Assembly (NCBI RefSeq): GCF_000027145.1 | Contig: NC_013891.1 | Coordinates: 682,001 to 746,000 of the forward strand | From: Listeria seeligeri serovar 1/2b str. SLCC3954 | GTDB taxonomy: Bacteria; Bacillota; Bacilli; Lactobacillales; Listeriaceae | Length of the DNA: 64,000 nt | Reading direction: 5' to 3' | In this document: in pieces, positions 26,319 through 34,400 of the stretch | Numbering within the stretch: the first letter of the stretch is position 1 | How the letters are laid out: the number at the start of each line of letters is the position of its first letter | The notes under the pieces: model-generated | What the model saw: the letters and a program-made list of their open reading frames with translations, nothing else | The model's database searches: none | What the model was told of the DNA's origin: nothing | Position numbers and translations under genes: made by a program

Positions 26319-27248
26319 ATGGGGAAGGCATTATTGATTGTGAATCCATCATCAGGTAAAGAAAAAGGAAAAGTATATCAAGGGAAAACGGAAGAAGTAC
26401 TAAAAAAACGGTATGAAGAAGTAGAAGTTCGTTTAACAGAAAAAGCAGGCGATGCAACTGAATTCGCTTCTTGGGCTTCTGAGCAAGGTTTTGAAGCAGT
26501 CATCGCGATGGGGGGCGACGGAACATTAAATGAAACGATTAATGGCCTCGCTATTCATGAAAACCGTCCGGACTTTGGGTTTATTCCACTTGGGACTGTG
26601 AATGATTTAGCACGCTCGGTAGGAATCCCATTAAAACCAGAAAAAGCGATTCAATCCTTAGAGCATGCGGTGGCAGTACCGATGGATATTGGTCGAATTG
26701 GTGATCAATATTTTATGAATGTATTAGCCATTGGAATGATTGCGCAAGCTGTTGACCAAGTTAGTGTCGAACAAAAAACAAAATTTGGTTCTGTAGCATA
26801 CTTTTTAGAAGGTTTAAAGGCTTTTAACCGTAACGAACTACTTAATTTTAAATTAGAATATGACGATGAAGTTTGGGAAGGTGAAGCTGCCCTGGTCGTG
26901 GCTGGCTTAACGAAATCCGTTGGTGGAATCGAATCGTGGGCGCCAGATGCAAAAATCGACGACGGGTACTTGCATATTGTTATTCTGACTAAACTTGGAC
27001 TACTTGATGCAGCAAACATGATTCCACAACTTATTCGTGGTAATCTTAAAAACAGTGGTGGAGTGGTTTATATTAAAACGAAGAAATTAAAAATTGACGC
27101 GAGTGGAGATGAATTAAGCATCAATGTGGACGGCGATCCAGGTCCGGGCGTTCCAGCAGAAATTGAAGTACTAGGAAGCCATTTAAATATTCTTGCCCCC
27201 AAAGAAAGCAGCAAGAAGCGTTTTGGTCCATTTGTATTGAATAGATAG
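26319..27248 (+). CDS. Diacylglycerol/lipid kinase (DagK/YegS-like)
   Basis: Diacylglycerol-kinase catalytic domain protein of about 309 residues. IVNPSSGKEKG starts the N-terminal domain and MGGDGTLNETINGL is the nucleotide-binding GGDGT motif. The C-terminal beta-sandwich ends in NVDGDPGPGVPAEIEVL. It phosphorylates a lipid at the inner membrane face; DgkB is the housekeeping enzyme elsewhere, so the specificity here is open. ATG 26319 fits the ribosome site GAGGGTGAG; GTG 26310 would overlap it. Confidence 0.87.
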   Translation: MGKALLIVNPSSGKEKGKVYQGKTEEVLKKRYEEVEVRLTEKAGDATEFASWASEQGFEAVIAMGGDGTLNETINGLAIHENRPDFGFIPLGTVNDLARSVGIPLKPEKAIQSLEHAVAVPMDIGRIGDQYFMNVLAIGMIAQAVDQVSVEQKTKFGSVAYFLEGLKAFNRNELLNFKLEYDDEVWEGEAALVVAGLTKSVGGIESWAPDAKIDDGYLHIVILTKLGLLDAANMIPQLIRGNLKNSGGVVYIKTKKLKIDASGDELSINVDGDPGPGVPAEIEVLGSHLNILAPKESSKKRFGPFVLNR

Positions 27249-27287
27249 TTTATTAATAAATATAGAGACAAGGAGATGATTCGCTTT

Positions 27288-27620
27288 ATGGAAGAGGAAT
27301 TAGAAGTCATTCATAAAGGTCTTGCCAATGCGAAAAATGGTTTTAAGGCAGTCCCGGGTAAACTATATTTGACAAAAACTTATATCGTACACAAGCCAAA
27401 CGATTATTTTGATGAAGAAATCAATATTCCGTTAGACAGCGTAAGAAAGATTCGCGGTGTTCGCACTAAAATTCTTGGAAAAGCACTGATACCAAATATT
27501 TTAGAAATAGATATGATTTCAGGTGAGAAGTATCAATTTGTCGTTAACAAACAGAAAAAATGGCTTGAAGCTGTCGCGAAAGTGTTAGAAAGTCGCGGTG
27601 AATCACAAAAATTAGCATAG
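27288..27620 (+). CDS. Small GRAM/PH-like hypothetical protein
   Basis: About 110 residues, beta-rich then a C-terminal helix. The pattern FKAVPGKLYLTKTYIVHKP and VRKIRGVRTKILG resembles GRAM/PH-like membrane-binding domains, so lipid contact is a guess. I chose ATG 27288 over 27276 because AAGGAG runs directly into the earlier ATG. It follows the lipid kinase by 39 nt and ends in a terminator, so the two are probably cotranscribed. Confidence 0.7.
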   Translation: MEEELEVIHKGLANAKNGFKAVPGKLYLTKTYIVHKPNDYFDEEINIPLDSVRKIRGVRTKILGKALIPNILEIDMISGEKYQFVVNKQKKWLEAVAKVLESRGESQKLA

Positions 27621-27623
27621 AAA

Positions 27624-27661
27624 GAAGCTGGCGCAAAAAACGTGTCCAGCTTCCTTTTTTT
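27624..27661 (+). terminator. Rho-independent terminator
   Basis: GAAGCTGG/CCAGCTTC stem with a 14-nt loop and T7 tail. The tail reaches the stop codon of the convergent kinase gene. Confidence 0.88.
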
Positions 27662-28523
27662 ATGCTAAATGAAAGGCAGTTGCTCCGATAAGATTAGCAT
27701 CATTACCAAATTCACACCCAACAACAGTCGGACGGATTTTCGCAATCGGCACGCTCGCTTTCACTTCATCTACATAACTATTTAATTCCTCAATAAAACC
27801 AGCGCGCTCACTAACAGCGCCCCCAATAACCACTAATTCAGGGTCAAGCGCATACTGTAAATTAAAAATACTACGCGCTAAATAATAAAACATTGTCTTA
27901 AGTTCTTCCGTAGCAATCAGATTTCCTTCATCTCTAAGTTCAAAAGCCCGAACGCCATCTACTTCTTCCACGGGTACAAGCCGTTCCCCAATACGTTTGC
28001 CAGCATTGACAACAGTTCCAAGATCACTAAGCGTATGTCCTTCTTGATCCATTAACATATAGCCAAACTCACCGCCATGCAAATTTGCTCCGTGATGAAC
28101 TTTACCGTCACGAATGACTGAGCCACCAACACCAGTACCGAGAATCATAAAAATAATATCTTGTTTATCTTTCGCTGCTCCAAGCCAAACTTCTGCGAGT
28201 GCCGCACAATTGGCATCATTTTCCATCGTCACAGGTAACGCTAATTTTTCTTCTAATAGTTGTCTAAAAGGGAAATGATGAATATAAGGAATCGCACTTG
28301 CTCCGCCAATGATGCCGGTTTCATTATTGACAGCACCAGGACAACTAAATGCTACACCTTGGAAGGAATAATCGTAAGTTGTTTTCACTTCGACGAGTAA
28401 GCGAATCAGTTCATCCAAATTATCAGGAGTAGCAAATTTCCCTTTCTCAAGTAACTCACCTTGGTTTGTTAAAACGCCATATTTCACTGCGGTACCACCC
28501 ATATCAAATGCAAGAATAGTCAT
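27660..28523 (-). CDS. ROK family sugar kinase
   Basis: Sugar kinase of 287 residues. The phosphate-1 motif is AFDMGGTAVKYG, the sugar-binding ENDANCAALAE contains the catalytic Asp, and LGTGVGGSVI and GGAVSERAG follow. The HGGEFGYM segment replaces the usual GHGG-CxCGxxGC zinc motif, which is missing. Zinc-free ROK kinases include beta-glucoside kinases, so the sugar is uncertain. GGAGAACAG precedes the ATG. Single gene. Confidence 0.85.
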   Translation of the reverse strand: MTILAFDMGGTAVKYGVLTNQGELLEKGKFATPDNLDELIRLLVEVKTTYDYSFQGVAFSCPGAVNNETGIIGGASAIPYIHHFPFRQLLEEKLALPVTMENDANCAALAEVWLGAAKDKQDIIFMILGTGVGGSVIRDGKVHHGANLHGGEFGYMLMDQEGHTLSDLGTVVNAGKRIGERLVPVEEVDGVRAFELRDEGNLIATEELKTMFYYLARSIFNLQYALDPELVVIGGAVSERAGFIEELNSYVDEVKASVPIAKIRPTVVGCEFGNDANLIGATAFHLA

Positions 28524-28679
28524 AATCTGTTCTCCTTTAATTAAAAGTCTATACTTATAATACTTTTAATTAAGCCAAATAACAAATAAAAAGTGAAATT
28601 ACTTAGCTAAAAATTACCGTCACTTTCTAGTTTTATGCTATAATAAAGCAAGAATTTAAAGCGCAGGAGGAAATGGTTA

Positions 28680-29063
28680 GTGGAGATAAAGGTTCAAGGA
28701 AAATTGACTGACGGCAGAATCGCTTTTAGTAGTGAATACGGTGAATGCGTTGGGATTTGGGCCGATGAAGACCCAGAACCAAGTAGGGTTTACACGGTAG
28801 AAATTACGATACCTGAAATGATTAGTGCAGAACTTTTGCATGAAAGTGAAGAAAAACATTGTGTGTTAGAAATAGATGAAGAAGGCTTAGTACACGTAGT
28901 AGGGAAGTTGGAAGACTACGAGGAAGATGGATTTGCAGTGCTTCGTTTGGAAGAAAGTATTATTTGTTTTGACACCAAGTTCAGCGAAGAAATCGAAATG
29001 CTTCATGGCCGATTTGTTGAATTTGTGGTTTCGGAGATTAAATTGAGTAATGTTGGTATATAA
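28680..29063 (+). CDS. Hypothetical acidic beta-rich protein
   Basis: Unrecognised, 127 residues, strongly acidic (many Glu), alternating hydrophobic strands, no membrane helix or signal peptide. Start GTG 28680 is set by AGGAGG 9 nt upstream; an extended -10 TGCTATAAT lies at 28636-28644. It is the last ordinary gene before the accessory island. Confidence 0.7.
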   Translation: MEIKVQGKLTDGRIAFSSEYGECVGIWADEDPEPSRVYTVEITIPEMISAELLHESEEKHCVLEIDEEGLVHVVGKLEDYEEDGFAVLRLEESIICFDTKFSEEIEMLHGRFVEFVVSEIKLSNVGI

Positions 29064-29075
29064 TTTAATAATAAG

Positions 29076-29129
29076 AAACGAAACTCGTTCTTTAACGCTT
29101 TGTTAGGAAATGAGTTTTGTTTGTTTTTT
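29076..29129 (+). terminator. Rho-independent terminator
   Basis: AAACGAAACTC/GAGTTTTGTTT (11 bp, one G-T) with a TTTTTT tail, just after the gene at 28680. Confidence 0.8.
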
Positions 29130-29207
29130 AAGGATAACTACTTGAGTTGCTACTCACAACTAATAAATATTCATACTTATTTACTCAATGTAATTTTAAA
29201 ATGTTAA

Positions 29208-29416
29208 TTATTTCAATAGGCTATCGCATTCTCCTTGTGTAGTTAATTCATCAAAGATGTATTTTGTGTTTTTTAGCCAATCAATTTTTTCTTTTTCTCA
29301 TCATTTTCAATTTTTCTTTTTGCTTGTATTGGTTGTTCATATTCCCGAATTTCAATGTACGTAGGTGTGTTTTTCAATGATTTTTTTGATTGTATCCATG
29401 TAGCAATCCTAATCAC
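29208..29416 (-). pseudogene. Frameshifted small ORF (remnant)
   Basis: Read from GTG 29416, the frame encodes about 45 Lys/Glu-rich residues (IATWIQSKKSLKNTP then PTYIEIREYEQ) and ends prematurely after KKKKLIG. The next frame continues naturally as DWLKNTKYIFDELTTQGE to a stop at 29208. The break is at an A-run, so a one-base slippage probably inactivated it. I do not recognise the intact protein. Confidence 0.4.
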
Positions 29417-29534
29417 TCCTACCGATAGAAATTGAGTGTTTTTATTTGGTATTTAATTATCAAAGAACGATTTTTATAAAACCTTATTTTTTTCGCCAGA
29501 TAGTGTTCTATAAATTTAAAGTAAATCAACAGAT

Positions 29535-29551
29535 ACTACACTGTATGTAGT
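29535..29551. promoter_or_regulatory. Operator-like palindrome before the broken XRE gene
   Basis: ACTACA-N5-TGTAGT, perfect 6-bp arms, ending at the presumed GTG of the XRE remnant. Typical spacing for an XRE-family operator. Confidence 0.4.
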
Positions 29552-29738
29552 GATAAAATATAAGAATATTCGTTCAATAAGAGAAAATAATGAATTGGCA
29601 GAGCTATTAAACGTTTCTTAAAACACTTATTCTCAGTATGAAGCTGGAAAAATTGAGTGGACGGCTAGTAAGTTGCTTAAGATAGCTGACTACTTTGATG
29701 TTAGTGTGGATTATTTGTTGGATAGGACAAAAAAATAA
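29550..29738 (+). pseudogene. Broken XRE-family HTH regulator
   Basis: Reads KNIRSIRENNE, then LAELLNVS, a TAA stop at 29619-29621, then NTYSQYEAGKIEW and a C-terminal SVDYLLDRTKK end. An intact family member would have Gln at the stop (CAA to TAA) and about six more residues between NNE and LAELL. The gene therefore carries a nonsense mutation and a small in-frame deletion. Phage/ICE-type small repressor in origin. Confidence 0.7.
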
Positions 29739-29859
29739 ATAAAAATAATCAATCATGCTTTGAGTTTGTTTATGCAGATCTGCTAAGAAAATAGAATAGT
29801 CGATTTGGAATAAGTTTTGGTGTGTTGTGAATGGCTATAAGTAGAGTGATTAAGAGTAG

Positions 29860-29888
29860 TTGTTTTTTGAGTCTTTATTGGGTACTAT
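29860..29888 (+). promoter_or_regulatory. Candidate promoter of the antisense antitoxin RNA
   Basis: TTGTTT-17 nt-TACTAT pointing toward the 3' end of the toxin transcript. In Fst/par loci the antitoxin RNA II is transcribed convergently from that side. This is a weak match and inference. Confidence 0.3.
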
Positions 29889-29961
29889 AGCAATGCGAAA
29901 TGATAGTCGCTTTATCAATATTACACAAAAACCATTCTACGGCGAATATGTGGGCTAGAAA

Positions 29962-30099
29962 GGCAACTTGCATTTAGTCATTGTCTTTCTCATCTAACCA
30001 ATGAGAAACTAGTTGGATTACTATACCTACAAATATAGGCGCAATGACTAACGATAGAAGCTCATCCAATATTGCACACCCCCTTGAGGGCAAGTTGCC
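29962..30099. repeat. Complementary 10-bp ends of the toxin RNA
   Basis: GGCAACTTGC at 29962-29971 and GCAAGTTGCC at 30090-30099 are exact reverse complements flanking the toxin ORF. In Fst-type RNA I, 5' and 3' ends pair and carry the contact sites for the antisense RNA. Confidence 0.65.
29974..30069 (-). CDS. Fst-like type I toxin (31-residue membrane peptide)
   Basis: The peptide core SLVIAPIFVGIV followed by LVSHWLDEKDND matches the Fst/pAD1 par toxin family: a short hydrophobic helix, then a charged C-terminal tail ending in LDE-type residues. Such peptides insert into the membrane and are silenced by an antisense RNA. I chose TTG 30069 because AAGGGGGTG lies 7 nt upstream and the resulting 31 residues match family length. 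A longer in-frame ATG at 30156 would add unrelated residues. The ribosome site can fold with CCCTCAAGGGGG just upstream, as expected for translational silencing. Confidence 0.82.
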   Translation of the reverse strand: MDELLSLVIAPIFVGIVIQLVSHWLDEKDND

Positions 30100-30112
30100 A
30101 AAATGAGTGTAG
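30099..30112. repeat. 14-bp element, copy 1 (toxin promoter)
   Basis: CAAAATGAGTGTAG, identical to 31100-31113. It sits at the predicted transcription start of the toxin RNA. Confidence 0.6.
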
Positions 30113-30116
30113 TATA
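30111..30116 (-). promoter_or_regulatory. -10 element of the toxin RNA
   Basis: The minus strand reads TATACT, about 42 nt before the toxin start codon. I do not see a clear -35. Transcription would begin around 30104, within the shared 14-bp element. Confidence 0.45.
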
Positions 30117-30143
30117 AGAGGGTGGTTAAAGGAAAAGGTATTA

Positions 30144-31088
30144 TTACCATCCCCATTGCCTTTTGACATCTTTTTCAAGTTTTTCTTTTGGTATAAATTC
30201 TGAATTTATCTGTTTAATAAATTTTTTTGTATTATGATTGGAATGTAGATTTTTCTCTGAAAACATAGAAATACGTTTCTTTTCTTTTTCAAAAAAAGTT
30301 AGGTGTCTTAATGAATCTAAATAAGTATTTATCCTCTCCTTCTCAAATTTTCTTTTTTGGAGGACATCATTATAGCAGTATTCTATATAACCTAAATGCT
30401 TAATAATTGCCATTTTAATCAACTCATTTTCTCTATTAGAATATTTGTAATTACTAACCAAAAATTTTAAATCTTTTGAATTTACTATTCTAGGCTCTAA
30501 TCGTGTATCCAAATCTTTATCAGTATAAGAGTTAATGTTTATAACAATTTGAGTAAAGCCTAAATTTAATGCATAATTTTCTAATTGAATTATGAAATTT
30601 TCATAAAATTCATAAAAAGTATCAAAAGTAAAATTTTTGCTTATTCTATATAAATCAAAATCTGTTATTTCAAATGTTAGTCCATATAAACTAGTATTTA
30701 TTCTCATATTTCCTGAAAAAGAAAATTTTTTATAGTAACCTTTTGACCAGATATTTAAGCACTGTTCTGATGAATAAGGCTGATATTTACATGAAATACA
30801 TAGATTTTCAGAGAATAAAGATTCTAATAAATCTAAATTTTTATGATTAAATCCCTTATCTGGTAGTAATGTTTGTAAACATTGTTCACGAGTATATATT
30901 GTTCCAAAATCATCAAAAGATATATCGAAATATTCTAACAGCTCAGTTAAAACATTAATTGAAATATCATGAAATGGATTATTTTTAATCTTAGTAATAG
31001 CCTGACGAGATATTGTGGTTTCTCTTGCTAGCATATGATTGCTAATATTTCTTTCTAACATTAATTCCTTGAGTCTATTTTTATACAT
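30144..31088 (-). CDS. XRE-family HTH protein with a large unknown C-terminal domain
   Basis: About 314 residues. Residues 1-65 form a Cro/C1-type helix-turn-helix (LARETTISRQAITKIKNNP). The remaining 250 residues match no domain I know; they include a CISCKY segment with two Cys and are rich in Tyr, Phe and Lys. I chose ATG 31088, preceded by GAGGTGATAAAT; the in-frame ATG at 31154 would add a Phe-rich stretch with no ribosome site. AT-rich like the rest of the island. It ends just before the toxin promoter and may regulate toxin or NTPase expression. Confidence 0.7.
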   Translation of the reverse strand: MYKNRLKELMLERNISNHMLARETTISRQAITKIKNNPFHDISINVLTELLEYFDISFDDFGTIYTREQCLQTLLPDKGFNHKNLDLLESLFSENLCISCKYQPYSSEQCLNIWSKGYYKKFSFSGNMRINTSLYGLTFEITDFDLYRISKNFTFDTFYEFYENFIIQLENYALNLGFTQIVININSYTDKDLDTRLEPRIVNSKDLKFLVSNYKYSNRENELIKMAIIKHLGYIEYCYNDVLQKRKFEKERINTYLDSLRHLTFFEKEKKRISMFSEKNLHSNHNTKKFIKQINSEFIPKEKLEKDVKRQWGW

Positions 31089-31099
31089 ATTTATCACCT

Positions 31100-31113
31100 C
31101 AAAATGAGTGTAG
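31100..31113. repeat. 14-bp element, copy 2 (upstream of the XRE gene)
   Basis: CAAAATGAGTGTAG, identical to 30099-30112, 12 nt before the XRE start codon and same orientation. A candidate autoregulatory operator. Confidence 0.55.
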
Positions 31114-31455
31114 CAGAAAAAGAAAAAAAGTAAAACTGTAACTTGAGTAGTCAAACTATAAAATAAATTGCTTTTTTAGTTGATGCTATGGGATTTTTGT
31201 TCGATGAAAGTGTGATAAACTATATTTATAGGTATCAAAAAATAAATTGATAAATCTGTAAATCTCTATATAGATGGAATGTATATAATAAGAAATATAA
31301 GAATAGCGAAAATTGTCCCAAACGGAGTGTTACTAGCTTTTCTAATGTAAATTTTGATATAGGAATTCTTTTTTTGTGAAAAATATTGTTATTGCGAGAA
31401 TTGTACATTTAAATTATATTTATTAAATGATTTATAGAATATAGGAGGGGGAAGT
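31114..31455. other. AT-rich divergent intergenic region
   Basis: No ORF with a ribosome site and no hairpin with T-run. It must contain the promoters for the minus-strand XRE gene and the plus-strand NTPase. A TTGACT near 31146 on the minus strand is a possible -35; I cannot place the plus-strand promoter with confidence. Confidence 0.5.
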
Positions 31456-34400
31456 ATGTCAAGGCTAAATAGAATTCAAAACGAAATCAAACAACTAGAG
31501 GGAGGAAGATTTCAAAAATTATGTGATATTTATCTTTATCGTAAAAGAAGTTGGGAAAATATTGTATCTCTAGGTTCTATGGAGGGGACAGATAAGACAA
31601 CAAAAGGAATACCTGATACGTACTTCTTTGATAATCAATCTAATAGATATATTTTAGTTATGTATGGTACGAGAGCAGACTCTACAGCTAAGTTAGAAGT
31701 AGATATTAAAGAAGCAATTGAAAAAACTAAAATTGATAAAAAAGATATTCAAGAAATAATCTGTTGTCATACTTCTTCTAATTTAACTGTATCAAAAGAT
31801 AAGGAACTTAGAAGTTTGGCAGGTCCAATAGAGCTAAAGCTTATAGGCATAGATACATTATCTCATGACCTTCTTCAGTTTAAATATCAAAATCTTGTAA
31901 AGGACTTCCTAGGAATAGCAGAATCAACAGAGCAAGTTTGGAATATAGAACAATTTATCTCCATTCATGATAAAAGTAAAACAAATGCACCTCTAAATAC
32001 ATCCTTTATTGATGAAACAGATACAGTTGAAGAATTAACAGAAGACTTAAATGGTCATCAGATTCTTTTGTTATCTGGGATATCCGGAACGGGGAAAACG
32101 AGACTGGCTATTGAAGTATGCAAAAAATTGCCTTCAGATAGTAATGTGATTTGTGTTAAAAGTAACAGCATGCCTGTGTATCAAGATATTAAGGATGCAT
32201 TAGATAACAATAGAGTAAATTACTTATTTTTAGATGATGCCAACATGATCACTAATTTCGATGCCATTGTTAACCTGTTGAGATTAGAAGAGTATGAACA
32301 AAAGTTGAAAATTATTATCACTGTTAGAGACTACGCACTTTCAGGAATCATTAATCAGTTAAAGTCTTTTAAAATAAAAACACAAAAAGTTTCTTTAATG
32401 AGTGATGAACAGATTGAATTACTCATTAATAGTATAAATAAAGTTTCTTCTAGTAATCTTAGAAAAATAATAAAATTATCTCATAATAACCCTAGAATAG
32501 CAGTAGTTGCATCTATTATGGCGAAAGAACAAAATTATGAATTTATCGATAATGGCAAAGGGATATTAGGTAGTTACTATTATCAAATTATCAAGGAAAA
32601 TGCTCTTTCTCAAAGCGAGAAAGTTAGTCTGTTCATTTTGAGCTTTAGGCACAAATTGAATTTGACCGATACGGATACTTTGCAAGAGTTACTAACTTTT
32701 TTTAAACTAGATTTTGATAATTTTTTAGTCTCATTAAATCAACTACACGATAAAGAGTTATGTGACATATTTCAAGATAAAGCGGCTAAGGTCAGTGATC
32801 AAAGTTTGTCTGATTTTGTGATAATAGATTTTATTGCAAATAACAAAGTTTTCAAAGTAAGGGACTTTTTCCTTAGTTTGTTCCCTGAAAATGCAAAAGA
32901 TATTGTTGAGATGCTTGTACTTGTTAATAATTTTAATTCCTCAAATGATTGGGTAGATTACTTAACAGCTGAGATAAAGTATGTTTATAATGAAGTTATT
33001 GCAGATATTGATAAAGAACGTTTTTTAACACAATACGGGGCACTAATACCTATTGAAGCACTTACCTACACTAATGAAAAGATACAATCTACTAGCTGTA
33101 GTGAATATCAAATATCTCAAAAAGAATTTGAAGAGAAAAAAAGAAGTAATCAAATTGAAGATCCGATTATTGAGATTCTTTGTTCATTGTCAAATAGCGA
33201 AAGATTTAATGATGCTGGTATGCTTCTTATGGAATACCTAAAAAAAAGACAGGATAAAGTTTATGAAGTTTTTTCAGCAATCAAATCGAACTTTGATATT
33301 GAAGAGGATGGGAATTCTTATCTAGAAAAAAGATTTTGTGTTTTTGAAATTTTCTCAAAGCAAAAAAATATTAATGAGTTGACAGCTTTATTAATTGTTA
33401 ATGTTGCTGAAAATTTCTTAAAGTTTTCTGGGGAAAAGTTCATTTCTAATGGTCGATCAGTAGTCATTAGTCGCTACACATTAGTTGATGGAGAATACCT
33501 AATTGAACTTCATACAAAAATATTTTATATGCTCTTTGAAGTTTATAACTTAGAATATGTAGAAGTGAATAACCATATAGATAAACTATTATTTAATTAC
33601 CCAGTCTATGAAGTGAAGAATGGTTTTTTAGAAACAGTTAGTTCAGATTTAAAATGTATAGAAAATCTCTTTTTTAAAGATTTAAATAAGCTAGATATTA
33701 GACAAGAAGCGATAGTATTCAAATTGAACTCAGAAAAAAATAAGCTAAATTTGAATTCTCAGCTATTTTTTGAATATAAACCATCAAGTAGGCAAAAAAT
33801 CTATAAAATATTTTCATCTAATATGTTGGATTATAAGGCAGAAGAATTTGACTATGAAAAGGCTCAAAAATTAAGAATAAAGAATCTCAGTGAGAGTTTT
33901 AATGGATATTTTAATAACTTACCATGGATATTCAACATACTGTCAGAATATCAGTCAGATGAATTGTTAAATAAATATGAGCTGGAAGAATCAATACTCC
34001 TCTTGTATTCTCAGTTAGAAATAGCAGATAAAGTACAAATGTTAACTGCTTTATTGAGTAGTGAATTTAGTCTCTCAAATTATCATTTTGACTATTATAT
34101 GGAAAAGTTATCATTTGAAGAAGGCAAAAATATTTTAAATTGTGTTAAAAAGGAAGTTGACGAAAGATGGTATCTTTCAAATCTTTTTACATGTAACAAG
34201 ATTAATAATGATATGATAAAAGAACTTGTTTTGTTTTTAAAGAATCTCAAAAATTATGAAAAAGTCAATTCTTTCAATATTTTGTCTTTTGAAAGCTACA
34301 TCAAACAAGATGCTACTATCTTAGATATTTTAATGAGTAAGTATAGGGGAGGCGAAATCTCAAAAAGATTTTTCATACCTAGCTATGTGCCTGAGGAAAA

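Noticed and set aside
29777-29786. Perfect 10-bp palindrome GCAGATCTGC
   Set aside because: Short, with no associated promoter or gene start; expected by chance at this scale.
30070-30156. N-terminal extension of the toxin frame to an ATG at 30156
   Set aside because: The extra 29 residues contain the toxin promoter and RNA 5' structure in their DNA, lack a ribosome site and do not resemble Fst peptides.
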